Positions 8,533-17,289 of a stretch of DNA of 53,842 nucleotides are shown piece by piece. The DNA is from Lachnospiraceae bacterium (lineage in GTDB: Bacteria; Bacillota; Clostridia; Lachnospirales; Lachnospiraceae), in NCBI GenBank assembly GCA_015057825.1, contig SVDN01000017.1:1-53842 (forward strand), written 5' to 3'. The position numbers and the translations under genes are program-made. How positions within the stretch are numbered: position 1 is the stretch's first letter; every line of letters starts with the position of its first letter. The notes beneath the pieces were generated by a model. That model worked only from the letters and a program-made list of their open reading frames with translations, ran no database searches and had not been told where the DNA came from.

Positions 8533-9795
8533 TTAATAATTCATATAATCACGCGCTGTGTAGTACAAGGCTTTGAGGTTTTCTTCCTTTGCAAGATCAA
8601 GACTTACATCCGCATTAAGGATAAAGCCACCGCCTTCTGCCCATACATCCACAACTTCTTTTACGTTTTTAACAACATCTTCCGGAGTTCCGTGCTGCAA
8701 AAGTACACCGTTAAGACCTCCGTCAATACATACCTTGCCGTTAAATAGCTTCTTTGCTTTTTCAACATCACAGTTTATAAGTGTAACGATGCATTTATTT
8801 GCAGGCAAGTCTCTTGCTATAATATCCATCTTAAGGTCATATTTATCTTCTATGTAAAGACGTGGAATACCACCGCAATCAATAACCGTTTTAACCGCTT
8901 CCAAAAGACCCGGCCAGTAGAAAGTCTCAAACTGTTCTCTGCTCATAAAGCTGTCAAATCCGTTATGAATGAAGCAAACCATCGTTTTTTGCCATGGATT
9001 ACGCGCAAATGATTCTCTGATTTTTCTATTGTTAATCTTGGTCATTGCTTTAACAGCTGTTAATAGTTCGTCAGGATATTCCAGCATATCCATTGATGTG
9101 TTCATAAAACCTCTCAAAGTATCATTAAACACATCAAAAGGTGCATCAAAGCATCCATCACAGGCATTAGGGAATCCCATTTCGGCAAGTTTTCCCATTA
9201 TTGCACCTCCGGCTTCAGCCGTTTGCATCATCATTCCACCTGCCTGAGCCATTTTACCAAACATTTCCTGTACCGGCGGTATTGCGAAAGGAATCATTCC
9301 ATAGCATCCGCTCTGCCAAATCATGGTTGAAAAATCAATCATTTCCAAAGGCTTCAAAGCCGAATAATGTCTCGGCAAAATTTTTCTCATTACAAAGCCG
9401 GTGGGATCTTCGGCAAACTCCAAATATTCCTCAGGCTCCATGTATCCATCTTCGTTATCAACCACCTGAAAAGCCGCATTGGGATCGGGGATTTGAACTC
9501 CGGGCATGTTAATAAAGTTACAGCCTAAAAGTTCAAGATGCGGACCCGGGAAAACAGGCTGGGGACCCCAAGCCAAATCCGGCTGATATTCTTCGTGAAA
9601 TCTAAGAAATGATTCTTCTGCATTGGCATAATTAATCATTACATCATGAACATTGGTTTTTCCGTAAAGATAAATCGGCAAATACATAAGCATCGGTGCC
9701 AGCGGAATACGGTCTGTTTTTTTGCATTCCACGGTGTCTGTGAATAACTTCATTCTTTCCAAAAACTTTGGACTAGGTACAAATTCTTCTGCCAT
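8533..9795 (-). CDS. URO-D-superfamily protein, long form
   Basis: 420 aa, longer than HemE or MtaA (about 340). It shows the superfamily barrel pattern (SREQFETFYWPGLLEAVKTV, then CIDGGLNGVLLQHGTPEDVV), but where methyltransferases have His-x-Cys it reads YIEDKYDL, and the tail FILNADVSLD lacks the final Cys. The classical three-residue zinc site is therefore missing, making it a distinct subfamily of unknown reaction. AGGAGG precedes the start. It is convergent with the PucR-type gene and follows LysR 2 on the same strand, so LysR 2 may control it. Confidence 0.72.
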   Translation of the reverse strand: MAEEFVPSPKFLERMKLFTDTVECKKTDRIPLAPMLMYLPIYLYGKTNVHDVMINYANAEESFLRFHEEYQPDLAWGPQPVFPGPHLELLGCNFINMPGVQIPDPNAAFQVVDNEDGYMEPEEYLEFAEDPTGFVMRKILPRHYSALKPLEMIDFSTMIWQSGCYGMIPFAIPPVQEMFGKMAQAGGMMMQTAEAGGAIMGKLAEMGFPNACDGCFDAPFDVFNDTLRGFMNTSMDMLEYPDELLTAVKAMTKINNRKIRESFARNPWQKTMVCFIHNGFDSFMSREQFETFYWPGLLEAVKTVIDCGGIPRLYIEDKYDLKMDIIARDLPANKCIVTLINCDVEKAKKLFNGKVCIDGGLNGVLLQHGTPEDVVKNVKEVVDVWAEGGGFILNADVSLDLAKEENLKALYYTARDYMNY

Positions 9796-9907
9796 TGTAA
9801 ATCCTCCTAATGCAAATATTTATTTATAATACGTACATGATTTATAAACTAATAATTGCATATTTTAGGGGCATTCGCAAGTGCCGAAATGGTTATAATT
9901 TGAACTT

Positions 9908-10786
9908 TTAAGTTTCAAATGTGTTGGTTAATGTTTTAATTAGTTTTTTCATAAAAGGCTTATCATTGTTCTTCTTATATACTACGGCAAAAAGGAATTC
10001 TCCCGGCAAAATATCTTTAAGGGAAAAAACTTTTATTTGCTCCTTATCCGCCGCATCGCCTATTTCGCTGTTTAAAATTGTATAGCTTTGACCTTGATGT
10101 AAAACCATAAGCATACTTTCATAGTTAGGAACATACAAATGCTTTCTGCAAGGCAAACTGTTAAAATAAGGATTCGATAAATCCGGCGTGGAAAGTTGCA
10201 AAAGGTCGTAATCTTTTAAATCATCAAGCTCTATCTTATCTTTTACAACCCATTTATGATACAAAGACACGCCTATTTCTATAGGGATTCTTTTTATTAC
10301 TTTCATATCGTACTTATCCCAAAAACCGTCTTCTATATTAAGTGCAAGAAGTGCAATGTCCAAGCTTCCGTTATCCAGTCTTTTTGATATGACATCCAGC
10401 TCCAAAATATTTACATTTATTTCATAACCGGAAAAAGTGTTCATTATATTAAGCACTGCCGGAGAAACAATCTTTTGTCTGGAAAGGGGCGAAAAAAATG
10501 CCACATTTATGGTGTTTTTTTCTTTTTTCCCCATTTCGCACATTTTTTCATATTCATATTCCAAGGTGGACACTATTTTTGAAAAATGCTCATAAGCGAT
10601 TTTTCCGTTTTCCGTAAGATGAATGCTTCTGGTGCTGCGTTCAAACAAAACAAAACCCATCTCTTTTTCAAGAAGGGCTATCTGCCTGCCAAAGGCCTGA
10701 GGTGTAATAAACATTTCCCTCGCCGCCTTTGAAAAACTTAATGTTTCAGCTGCTTTTATAAAATACTTGATTCTTTGATAATCCAT
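9908..10786 (-). CDS. LysR-family transcriptional regulator 2
   Basis: 292 aa with N-terminal HTH (MDYQRIKYFIKAAETLSFSKAA) and a C-terminal effector domain. The first 60 residues match LysR 1 (1967-2842) at most positions and effector-domain phrases such as SLYHKW and VPNYESML also correspond, so the two are paralogues probably sensing related ligands. It is upstream of the long URO-D gene on the same strand, with no terminator in the 112-bp gap, so the two may be co-transcribed. Confidence 0.9.
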   Translation of the reverse strand: MDYQRIKYFIKAAETLSFSKAAREMFITPQAFGRQIALLEKEMGFVLFERSTRSIHLTENGKIAYEHFSKIVSTLEYEYEKMCEMGKKEKNTINVAFFSPLSRQKIVSPAVLNIMNTFSGYEINVNILELDVISKRLDNGSLDIALLALNIEDGFWDKYDMKVIKRIPIEIGVSLYHKWVVKDKIELDDLKDYDLLQLSTPDLSNPYFNSLPCRKHLYVPNYESMLMVLHQGQSYTILNSEIGDAADKEQIKVFSLKDILPGEFLFAVVYKKNNDKPFMKKLIKTLTNTFET

Positions 10787-10963
10787 TTAACCACCCTGAC
10801 AAGATTTGTTTTCTTTCTATAATTATAACAAACTTTATCATGCTTAGATATAATCTGTCCAAGCACAGAGAATCACAAGGCTTCTACAAATAAAATTATA
10901 CCATCCCCGACAGCTAAGTCATATTATAAAATTGTAAATTGGGAAAAATAAGAAATAAAAAAA

Positions 10964-11050
10964 CGGAGACGGAGGGATTCGAACCCTCGTGCCCAAAAAG
11001 GACAAACGCATTTCGAGTGCGCCCCGTTATGACCACTTCGATACGTCTCC
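10964..11050 (-). tRNA. tRNA-Ser (anticodon CGA)
   Basis: On the minus strand the GGAGACG acceptor stem starts at 11050 and pairs with CGTCTCC ending at 10965. The anticodon loop reads CTCGAAA (anticodon CGA), there is a long variable arm, and the T loop reads GGTTCGAATCC. CCA is not encoded. It is the second serine tRNA in the window and also stands alone. Confidence 0.95.
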
Positions 11051-11197
11051 ATAGCAAGAAACATTATATCATACTTTTTTGAATTTTAGCTATTTATTTT
11101 ATTTTTTACTTTTCTTTTTTTAAGAAAATCAAATATAAGCCGCTTTTTACCTAAAAAGAAGGCTTTTAAAAATTTTTAATTTTTTTTGAAAAAACTA

Positions 11198-11226
11198 TTG
11201 ACTTATATTCGTTTCAATGATAATAT
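11198..11226 (+). promoter_or_regulatory. Promoter of the metY leader
   Basis: TTGACT (11198-11203), then TAATAT at 11221 (17-bp spacer) or GATAAT at 11219 (15-bp spacer). Transcription would start near 11233, leaving about 240 nt before metY, long for this genome and consistent with a regulatory leader. Confidence 0.6.
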
Positions 11227-11281
11227 TCTATAAACCTACTAATTTAGTATGTTTAATATTTAATTAACGGAGGCTGATCTT

Positions 11282-11350
11282 ATGAATTTTATTTTCAAAA
11301 ATCTATTAAGACAAAACTATAGGAATGGCCGAATGTGTTGTTGTTTCTAA
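11282..11350 (+). CDS. Cysteine-rich leader peptide upstream of metY
   Basis: A 22-codon ORF beginning at ATG 11282, with GGAGG eight bases upstream, that ends Met-Cys-Cys-Cys-Phe-stop. Codons 19-21 are TGT TGT TGT. Three consecutive cysteine codons in a translated micro-ORF, 126 bp before a gene for homocysteine/cysteine synthesis, is the hallmark of ribosome-sensing attenuation, comparable to the polycysteine uORFs reported in actinobacteria. The ribosome would stall there when Cys-tRNA is scarce. The peptide itself probably has no separate function. The Cys codons are clustered at the end, as expected for a sensor. Confidence 0.7.
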   Translation: MNFIFKNLLRQNYRNGRMCCCF

Positions 11351-11452
11351 ATTAAGTTGCTTACGACATTTTAGACAAACGGATTCGGAACATTCAATGA
11401 AAAAGGATAATTATTACCGAATCAAAAAACTTATTAAAAATTAAAACAACAA
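11329..11452 (+). promoter_or_regulatory. Candidate cysteine-responsive leader RNA with competing pairings
   Basis: Segment CCGAAT (11329-11334, just before the Cys codons) can pair with ATTCGG (11383-11388). The latter can instead pair within GATTCGG (11382-11388) to CCGAATC (11417-11423), 7 bp. Separately TTGTTGTTT (11338-11346, the Cys codons) is complementary over 9 bp to AAACAACAA (11444-11452), just upstream of the metY ribosome site. No T-run follows the 7-bp hairpin, so control at translation or via another factor is more likely than simple intrinsic termination. The pairings are short and unproven. Confidence 0.45.
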
Positions 11453-11475
11453 TACAAGAAACGAGGTAATTAAAT

Positions 11476-12756
11476 ATGAGTAATTATAAATTTGAAACAA
11501 AACAGTTACATGTAGGCCAGGAAACACCGGATGCGGTTACAGACGCAAGAGCGGTACCTATTTACGCAACAACATCTTATGTTTTCCACGACAGTGCACA
11601 TGCGGAAGCAAGATTCGGACTTGCTGATGCAGGTAACATCTATGGTAGACTTACAAACTCAACACAGGGAGTTTTTGAAGAAAGAATCGCAGCATTGGAA
11701 GGCGGTGTTGCGGGACTTGCAGTTGCCAGCGGTGCAGCGGCAATTACATATGTAATAGAAGCCTTGGCTAAAGCCGGCGAACACATCGTTGCTCAGAAAA
11801 CCATTTACGGCGGAAGCTCAAACCTTCTTGCACACACACTTCCGCTTTACGGAATCGAAGCTACATTTGTTGACATCCACAATATAAGCGAAGTTGAAGC
11901 TGCCATCAAACCAAATACCAAAGCTATCTATATCGAAACACTGGGAAATCCTCATTCGGATATTCCTGATATTGACGCACTTGCAAATTTGGCACATTCA
12001 AAAGGACTTCCTCTTGTAATTGACAATACATTCGGCACTCCTTACTTTATCAGACCAATCGAACATGGTGCAGATATAGTAGTTCATTCAGCAACTAAAT
12101 TCATTGGCGGTCACGGTACAACCCTTGGTGGTGTTATCGTGGATTCAGGCAACTTTGATTGGGCTGCAAGCGGTCGCTACCCATGGATCAGCGAACCAAA
12201 CCCAAGCTACCATGGCGTTAAGTTTACGGAAGCTGCAGGCAAGGCTGCATTTGTGACATATATAAGAGCAATCTTGCTCAGAGATACAGGTTCAACAATT
12301 TCACCATTTGCCGCATTCTTGCTTTTACAAGGCACGGAAACACTTTCACTGAGACTTGAAAGACATGCGGAAAATACAAAGAAAGTACTTGAGTTCCTTA
12401 AGAACCATCCTAAGGTAGAGCACATCAACCACCCTGCTTTGGAAGGACATCCAAATCATGCCCTTTATGAAAAATATTTCCCAAACGGCGGCGCTTCTAT
12501 CTTTACATTCGAAGTAAAAGGCGGCAAAGAAGAAGCATTTAAGTTTATTGATAACCTTGAGCTTTTCTCGCTCCTTGCAAATGTTGCGGACGTTAAGAGT
12601 CTTGTTATCCATCCGGCAAGCACTACTCATTCGCAGTTGACTGCCGAAGAGCTTGAAGATGTTGGCATTAAACAAAATACCGTTCGTCTTTCAATCGGAA
12701 CGGAACATATTGATGATATTATCGCAGATCTTGAAAAAGGTTTTGCTGCAATATAA
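11476..12756 (+). CDS. metY: O-acetylhomoserine sulfhydrylase (PLP-dependent)
   Basis: 426 aa, Cys/Met-metabolism PLP family. It converts O-acetylhomoserine plus sulfide to homocysteine (some members also make cysteine from O-acetylserine). Visible features: FETKQLHVGQ start, YGRLTNSTQ, the PLP-lysine in VHSATKFIGGHGTTLGG, and HPASTTHSQLT near the C-terminus, typical of MetY length and sequence. GAGG lies upstream of the ATG. It is a single-gene unit with its own promoter, leader peptide and terminator. Homocysteine links it to the S-adenosylhomocysteine hydrolase encoded at 48463-49707. Confidence 0.95.
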   Translation: MSNYKFETKQLHVGQETPDAVTDARAVPIYATTSYVFHDSAHAEARFGLADAGNIYGRLTNSTQGVFEERIAALEGGVAGLAVASGAAAITYVIEALAKAGEHIVAQKTIYGGSSNLLAHTLPLYGIEATFVDIHNISEVEAAIKPNTKAIYIETLGNPHSDIPDIDALANLAHSKGLPLVIDNTFGTPYFIRPIEHGADIVVHSATKFIGGHGTTLGGVIVDSGNFDWAASGRYPWISEPNPSYHGVKFTEAAGKAAFVTYIRAILLRDTGSTISPFAAFLLLQGTETLSLRLERHAENTKKVLEFLKNHPKVEHINHPALEGHPNHALYEKYFPNGGASIFTFEVKGGKEEAFKFIDNLELFSLLANVADVKSLVIHPASTTHSQLTAEELEDVGIKQNTVRLSIGTEHIDDIIADLEKGFAAI

Positions 12757-12787
12757 CAAATCTAAATTCATTTTTAAATCTTTAAAA

Positions 12788-12828
12788 AACAAGAGCACCC
12801 AAAGGCTCATTTGCCGGGTGCTCTTGTT
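12788..12828. terminator. Bidirectional terminator, metY / response regulator
   Basis: AACAAGAGCACCC and GGGTGCTCTTGTT form a perfect 13-bp stem with a 15-nt loop. It ends directly against the stop of the convergent response-regulator gene at 12829, so both transcripts use it. Confidence 0.92.
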
Positions 12829-13590
12829 TTATATAACTTGTTTTTCAAAAAATTCATTTACAAATCTTTTTATTTTTGCAGGCTCCATGGTTTTTAAAAG
12901 ATAGCCCGCCGGTTTAAGCCCTGCCGCAACCTTTACACTTTCTATGTCACCTACAGCGGTTAAAAATATCACCGGAATATTTTTTGTTCTTTCTTCGGCA
13001 TGAATCATCTCCAGAAATTGAGGTCCGGTGCATACAGGCATTTCGTAATCTAACAGAATCAAATCCGGTATAAAGTTTGAAAGCTCGGAAATCGCCTTTG
13101 CGGCACTTGTAGCAGTGGAAATTCGATATTTTTCACCCAGCCAAGACTCTATAAGCTGAAGCTGAACCTGTGAGTCGTCTACTACCATAATGTGCTTTCT
13201 GGTTAATCCCAATTTTTTTCCTTCCATATATCCGTTTAGCGTTGTCACAAGATCCAAGGCATTAAACGGACGCTCAAAGCAGTCCCAAATCAAGCCACCC
13301 GGAATCTTTTTCTTAAGTTCTTCTATTTGATTTGCATGTCCAATTATTCCAATTTGCAGCCCTTTTTCAACGCAAATATCCCTGATAAATATAATGACTT
13401 CATCTTTATCATCCAAATCCTCCGCATATAGAAGAACAACTTCGGGAGTTGTTCTCTCCTGAGACAAATCCTCTATTGTGGCCTGCGAAAAATCCACCGT
13501 ATATTCCGACTTTGTCAGGTACTCCTGCAAAGTTTTCATAATAATAGAATATTGATTTGATGTGATTATAAGTATATTCTTGCTCTCCAT
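12829..13590 (-). CDS. Response regulator with degenerate plus functional receiver domains
   Basis: 253 aa. Residues 1-120 look like a receiver fold without the acidic pocket: Tyr55 sits where the phosphoacceptor Asp is expected and the conserved Lys is replaced (ERPF). Residues 132-250 are a canonical receiver: D138/D139, phosphoacceptor D181 in LILLDYEMP, T211, K233. There is no DNA-binding or enzymatic output domain, so it probably acts by protein contact. It lies 9 bp downstream of the hybrid histidine kinase, its likely partner. Confidence 0.88.
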   Translation of the reverse strand: MESKNILIITSNQYSIIMKTLQEYLTKSEYTVDFSQATIEDLSQERTTPEVVLLYAEDLDDKDEVIIFIRDICVEKGLQIGIIGHANQIEELKKKIPGGLIWDCFERPFNALDLVTTLNGYMEGKKLGLTRKHIMVVDDSQVQLQLIESWLGEKYRISTATSAAKAISELSNFIPDLILLDYEMPVCTGPQFLEMIHAEERTKNIPVIFLTAVGDIESVKVAAGLKPAGYLLKTMEPAKIKRFVNEFFEKQVI

Positions 13591-13599
13591 AGTTTCCCC

Positions 13600-15915
13600 T
13601 TAATCCATAATTTCTTTCAATTTATTTATTAATGCTTTATAAGATTGCAAAATACTCTCGTGATTATCTCTAATATAATCATATCGGTTTTCTTTTGATG
13701 CCTCTTCAAGGGCTTTCATGTCATTTGAAACATCCACGGCTCCTATATACAGTGCTGTACTTTTAACACCATGAACCAAGATACGATAATTTTCCCAATC
13801 ATCTTTTTCAAATGCCTGCTTAATATCCTCGTACTTATCTTCTTTTATAAACGTATCGACTATAGACTTATATAGGCTTTCGTTTCCGCAAAATTCCAAA
13901 GCCTTGTTCGTATCAAGAAATGATGCCTTTTCCAAAAAAGAATTTTTCTTCTTATTACCACCTTCCGATGCCAAAAGCACCTCTTCTTCCGAAATCAAAA
14001 CCTTTTCTTTTGGAAGATAGTCAATCAGAAGTTTTTCCAAACCCGCACTTTGTATCGGTTTTGACATATAATCGTTAAAACCGTAATCAATATATTCCTG
14101 CCTTGCTCCAACCACCGCATTTGCCGTAAGCGCAATAATCGGGGTGTCCGCGTTTAGATTGTCTTTTATCTGTTTAAATCGTTTAAGCGTTTCCACACCA
14201 TCCATTTCGGGCATCATATGATCTAAAAATATAATGTCATATTTCACCATCTGAGCCATTTCAAGGCAATCCATACCACTTGATACCGTATCCACCGTTA
14301 TTTTAGTCGGCTTCAAAAGTCCCTTTATCACGTCAAGATTCACGTCGGAATCATCTACAACAAGAATTCTTGCATCGGGCGCATGAAAACTTTCCTTGTA
14401 ATCATATGCCTCCCCCGGTGAAGCCGACCCGTTTATAATAAACTTGCCAATAGGTTTTTTATCTACAATTTCTTGCGGAAGAATAACCGTAAAAGCAGAG
14501 CCTTTGCCGTACTCGCTTTCGACCTTAATCTCACCGTTCATAAGATTTGTAAGATTCTTTACGATTGATAAGCCAAGCCCCGTTCCTTCCACTTTTCTGT
14601 TATTTTCTTCGTCCACTCTTTGGAATGATTTGAAAAGTTTTTCCAAATCTTCCGGTTTTATGCCTATTCCGGTATCAATAACACTAAATATCATATCCAG
14701 CGAATTATCCGTCATGTTTTGATATCCGATTTTAATGGTGACTGAACCTTCTTTGGTGTATTTTATAGCATTGGTAAGGATATTTGTGTATATCTGTCTT
14801 ATTCTTACCTCATCACCTTTAAGCTTAAAGGGCATTTGCGGATCGTTTTCTATGATTATTTTTAAATTTTTGGCGGATGCACGCATGGCTATCATATTGT
14901 AACTGTCATTAATAACCGACGACAGTTCGTAGGAAACCGGTATGATTTCCATGCTTCCCGCTTCTATTTTGGAATAATCCAATATATCATTTATAAGAGA
15001 TAAAAGAGTTCTGCCTGCTCCCATAATATCGCTCGCATATTTGTGAATATCCGGATCCTTATTTTCTCTTAAAATCATCTCATCCATGCCAAGTACAGCA
15101 TTTATTGGGGTTCTTATTTCATGAGACATCTGAGCAAGGAAGGAACTTTTTGCCTTATTCTCTCTTGCGGTTGCTTCAACTTCCTCTTCCGATGCAAAAA
15201 CTCCGTACATATAGGCCATAAGCCTAAACGACATGAACAGTCCTATTATAAAAATAATACCTGTTGCAATACCACCGATTACCAGACTATGTCTGAAATT
15301 ATTTTCCAGCATAGGGTTTATATCCGTCACGGATTTAGCGGTAATAATCATTCCTCCGTAATTACTCGCATCATTCTCAATAGGCATGGCAAGAGCATAG
15401 TACTGTTCTCCGTTAATTTCCAAATCCTCGAGCAAAGCTTCTTCCATTTTATCATTAAACTTACCTTCGGTCTCAGCCCAAAAATCTGTGTACTTTTCCA
15501 ACTCTTCGCTATCTTTTTTTTTCAAAAGCTCATTAAGATAATCGAAGCTGGTCATTGCAACTTCTCCATCGAAAATAACCACACAATAGATACCTGCTTT
15601 ATCGCAAAGATCATCAAGAGTAAAACTGTTTTGACTGAAATTAAAATCGCCTTGCATAAAATCGCCGTTTTCGTTAAACGAAAACTCACTATGACCACTA
15701 TCCATTTTCCCAACGAGTTTAAAATTGTTTCTTAATGCGACAGCAGCTGTTCTCAAGCTTTCATGCATATCATTTTTTATGCTGGCATTTAAATTATAGC
15801 TTTGCATACCAATAAAAACAGACGACAGCGCAATAACGGGTATAACAGTCATTGCTAATACCCACCACATTACACGTCGTCTCTTCTTGGTCAATTTTAT
15901 TTTAATTTTTGGCAT
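13600..15915 (-). CDS. Membrane hybrid histidine kinase (HisKA-HATPase-REC-HPt)
   Basis: About 771 aa from the ATG at 15915, which has GGGGG well placed; a GTG 14 codons upstream is an alternative. Order: basic N-terminus, TM1 (about 16-37), extracytoplasmic sensor region of about 170 aa, TM2 (about 210-232), HisKA with FLAQMSHEIRTPINAVLGMD, HATPase with N box and GTGLGLSIV, receiver with VDDSDVNLDV and LDHMMPEMDG, and a C-terminal HPt with VHGVKSTALYIGA. All phosphorelay residues are visible, so the internal relay is probably His-Asp-His and then to the receiver of the downstream regulator. The signal is unknown. Confidence 0.93.
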   Translation of the reverse strand: MPKIKIKLTKKRRRVMWWVLAMTVIPVIALSSVFIGMQSYNLNASIKNDMHESLRTAAVALRNNFKLVGKMDSGHSEFSFNENGDFMQGDFNFSQNSFTLDDLCDKAGIYCVVIFDGEVAMTSFDYLNELLKKKDSEELEKYTDFWAETEGKFNDKMEEALLEDLEINGEQYYALAMPIENDASNYGGMIITAKSVTDINPMLENNFRHSLVIGGIATGIIFIIGLFMSFRLMAYMYGVFASEEEVEATARENKAKSSFLAQMSHEIRTPINAVLGMDEMILRENKDPDIHKYASDIMGAGRTLLSLINDILDYSKIEAGSMEIIPVSYELSSVINDSYNMIAMRASAKNLKIIIENDPQMPFKLKGDEVRIRQIYTNILTNAIKYTKEGSVTIKIGYQNMTDNSLDMIFSVIDTGIGIKPEDLEKLFKSFQRVDEENNRKVEGTGLGLSIVKNLTNLMNGEIKVESEYGKGSAFTVILPQEIVDKKPIGKFIINGSASPGEAYDYKESFHAPDARILVVDDSDVNLDVIKGLLKPTKITVDTVSSGMDCLEMAQMVKYDIIFLDHMMPEMDGVETLKRFKQIKDNLNADTPIIALTANAVVGARQEYIDYGFNDYMSKPIQSAGLEKLLIDYLPKEKVLISEEEVLLASEGGNKKKNSFLEKASFLDTNKALEFCGNESLYKSIVDTFIKEDKYEDIKQAFEKDDWENYRILVHGVKSTALYIGAVDVSNDMKALEEASKENRYDYIRDNHESILQSYKALINKLKEIMD

Positions 15916-15981
15916 ATGCTTAACCCCCACTATAAGTACACGCCCCTCTAATAGCACTTAACTAACCTGCATATTATAAAA

Positions 15982-17217
15982 CTAAATTTTAAGACTTAAA
16001 TGTCTTGGAATTCCGTCATCCATATAAGGCGTTACCTCACCTCTGATTAAAGGTCTCAAGTAATCGATAAACTCCTCCGTTACATTCGTTCCTTCATCAG
16101 AAATCCAGCCATCGGGAACAACTTTCTCAAGATTGGAAATGCAATTAATGTCATAAGCATCGGTTCCGCAAAGATAAGGTTCGTCCGAAATACGGTTAAG
16201 AACTATCATCTTGGCAGTTTCTCCACCAAAGGATTTGCGCACTGCTGCCGCGCCGGCCGCATATGCTTCGTCCAAATCTGCCGCAGAAGCAAAATGAGAT
16301 GCGCAACGCTGAAGAGTGTTGATTTCAACAGCTCTTGTAGTGCAGCCGAATTTGCTCTTTACCATATCAGCAAGTACTTTTGCCGCACCGGCAAGCTGAG
16401 TATGACCGAATGCGTCGGTGCCTTCGCTTGATTTTGCAATATCACATACAAAAGTGCCGTCTGCAAGCTTGATTCCTTCAGAAACCGCTATCAACAAAGA
16501 GTTTCTTTCCTGTAAAAGTTTTTCCACTTTGTCAAGAAATGCATCTGTATCAAAGGCCTTTTCAGGCAGATAAATCATATCAGGACCGGCACAGTCCGAG
16601 CCTCTGCTAAGGGCTGTTGCGCCTGTAAGCCAGCCGGCGTTTCTTCCCATAACTTCAACAATCGTAACTGTTTTTCTTTCATAAACAAGAGCATCCTTTA
16701 TAAGCTCTTTGGTAACTGTTCCTATAAATTTAGCCGCACTTCCGAAGCCCGGGCAGTGGTCGGTTATCATAAGATCGTTATCTACGGTTTTGGGAACACC
16801 GATAAAATGGCACTTATGGCCGATTTTTGCCGCATAATCCGATAACTTTTTTATGGTGTCCATGGAATCATTGCCGCCTATATAGAAGAAATGTCCAACC
16901 TCAAGTTTATCAATAATCTCGAAAATTTTTTTGTAGGTCTCTTCATCCTGCTCTATTTCCGGAAGCTTATAACGGCATGAACCTAAAAATGACGAAGGCG
17001 TACGTTTAAGCAATTCTATATCCAGACTCGACTTTACCTGGTCAGCCATATCCACATAGCGTTCCTTTAAAAGTCCCTGAATGCCGTTTAACATTCCATA
17101 AACAGTGCTGCCGGGAAACTTGATATGGGCGGTTTCCACAACACCTGCAAGTGACGAATTGATTGCGCAGGTCGGTCCGCCGGACTGACCTACAAGTATA
17201 TTTACATTTTCAGACAT
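15982..17217 (-). CDS. 6-phosphofructokinase, PPi-dependent type
   Basis: 411 aa. Motifs: GQSGGPTCAIN (10-20), GGNDSMDT (114-121), PKTVDND (142-148), VEVMGRNAGWL. Asp117 and Lys143 at the donor-specificity positions point to pyrophosphate rather than ATP as phosphoryl donor. Asn116 takes the place of the usual Asp of the GGDDS motif, which seems to be a subfamily trait but would affect metal coordination. It catalyses fructose-6-P to fructose-1,6-bisP in glycolysis, reversibly if PPi-dependent. It is a cytoplasmic enzyme that stands as a single gene. Confidence 0.9.
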   Translation of the reverse strand: MSENVNILVGQSGGPTCAINSSLAGVVETAHIKFPGSTVYGMLNGIQGLLKERYVDMADQVKSSLDIELLKRTPSSFLGSCRYKLPEIEQDEETYKKIFEIIDKLEVGHFFYIGGNDSMDTIKKLSDYAAKIGHKCHFIGVPKTVDNDLMITDHCPGFGSAAKFIGTVTKELIKDALVYERKTVTIVEVMGRNAGWLTGATALSRGSDCAGPDMIYLPEKAFDTDAFLDKVEKLLQERNSLLIAVSEGIKLADGTFVCDIAKSSEGTDAFGHTQLAGAAKVLADMVKSKFGCTTRAVEINTLQRCASHFASAADLDEAYAAGAAAVRKSFGGETAKMIVLNRISDEPYLCGTDAYDINCISNLEKVVPDGWISDEGTNVTEEFIDYLRPLIRGEVTPYMDDGIPRHLSLKI

Positions 17218-17289
17218 CTTCCTATTCTACGGCTTTTGCCGCTCTCCTTATGTTTCTTTTTATATGTATGCCGAAGCATTTTATATCGA

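Noticed and set aside
11140-11190. Hairpin AAGCC...TTTTT/AAAAA...GGCTT followed by T-rich DNA
   Set aside because: It looks like a plus-strand terminator, but no plus-strand gene ends nearby and the stem is broken. It may be AT-rich background.
11220-11475. SAM-I (S-box) or T-box riboswitch upstream of metY
   Set aside because: I saw neither the S-box core nor a T-box TGGNACC-type sequence; the cysteine-codon leader explains the region better.
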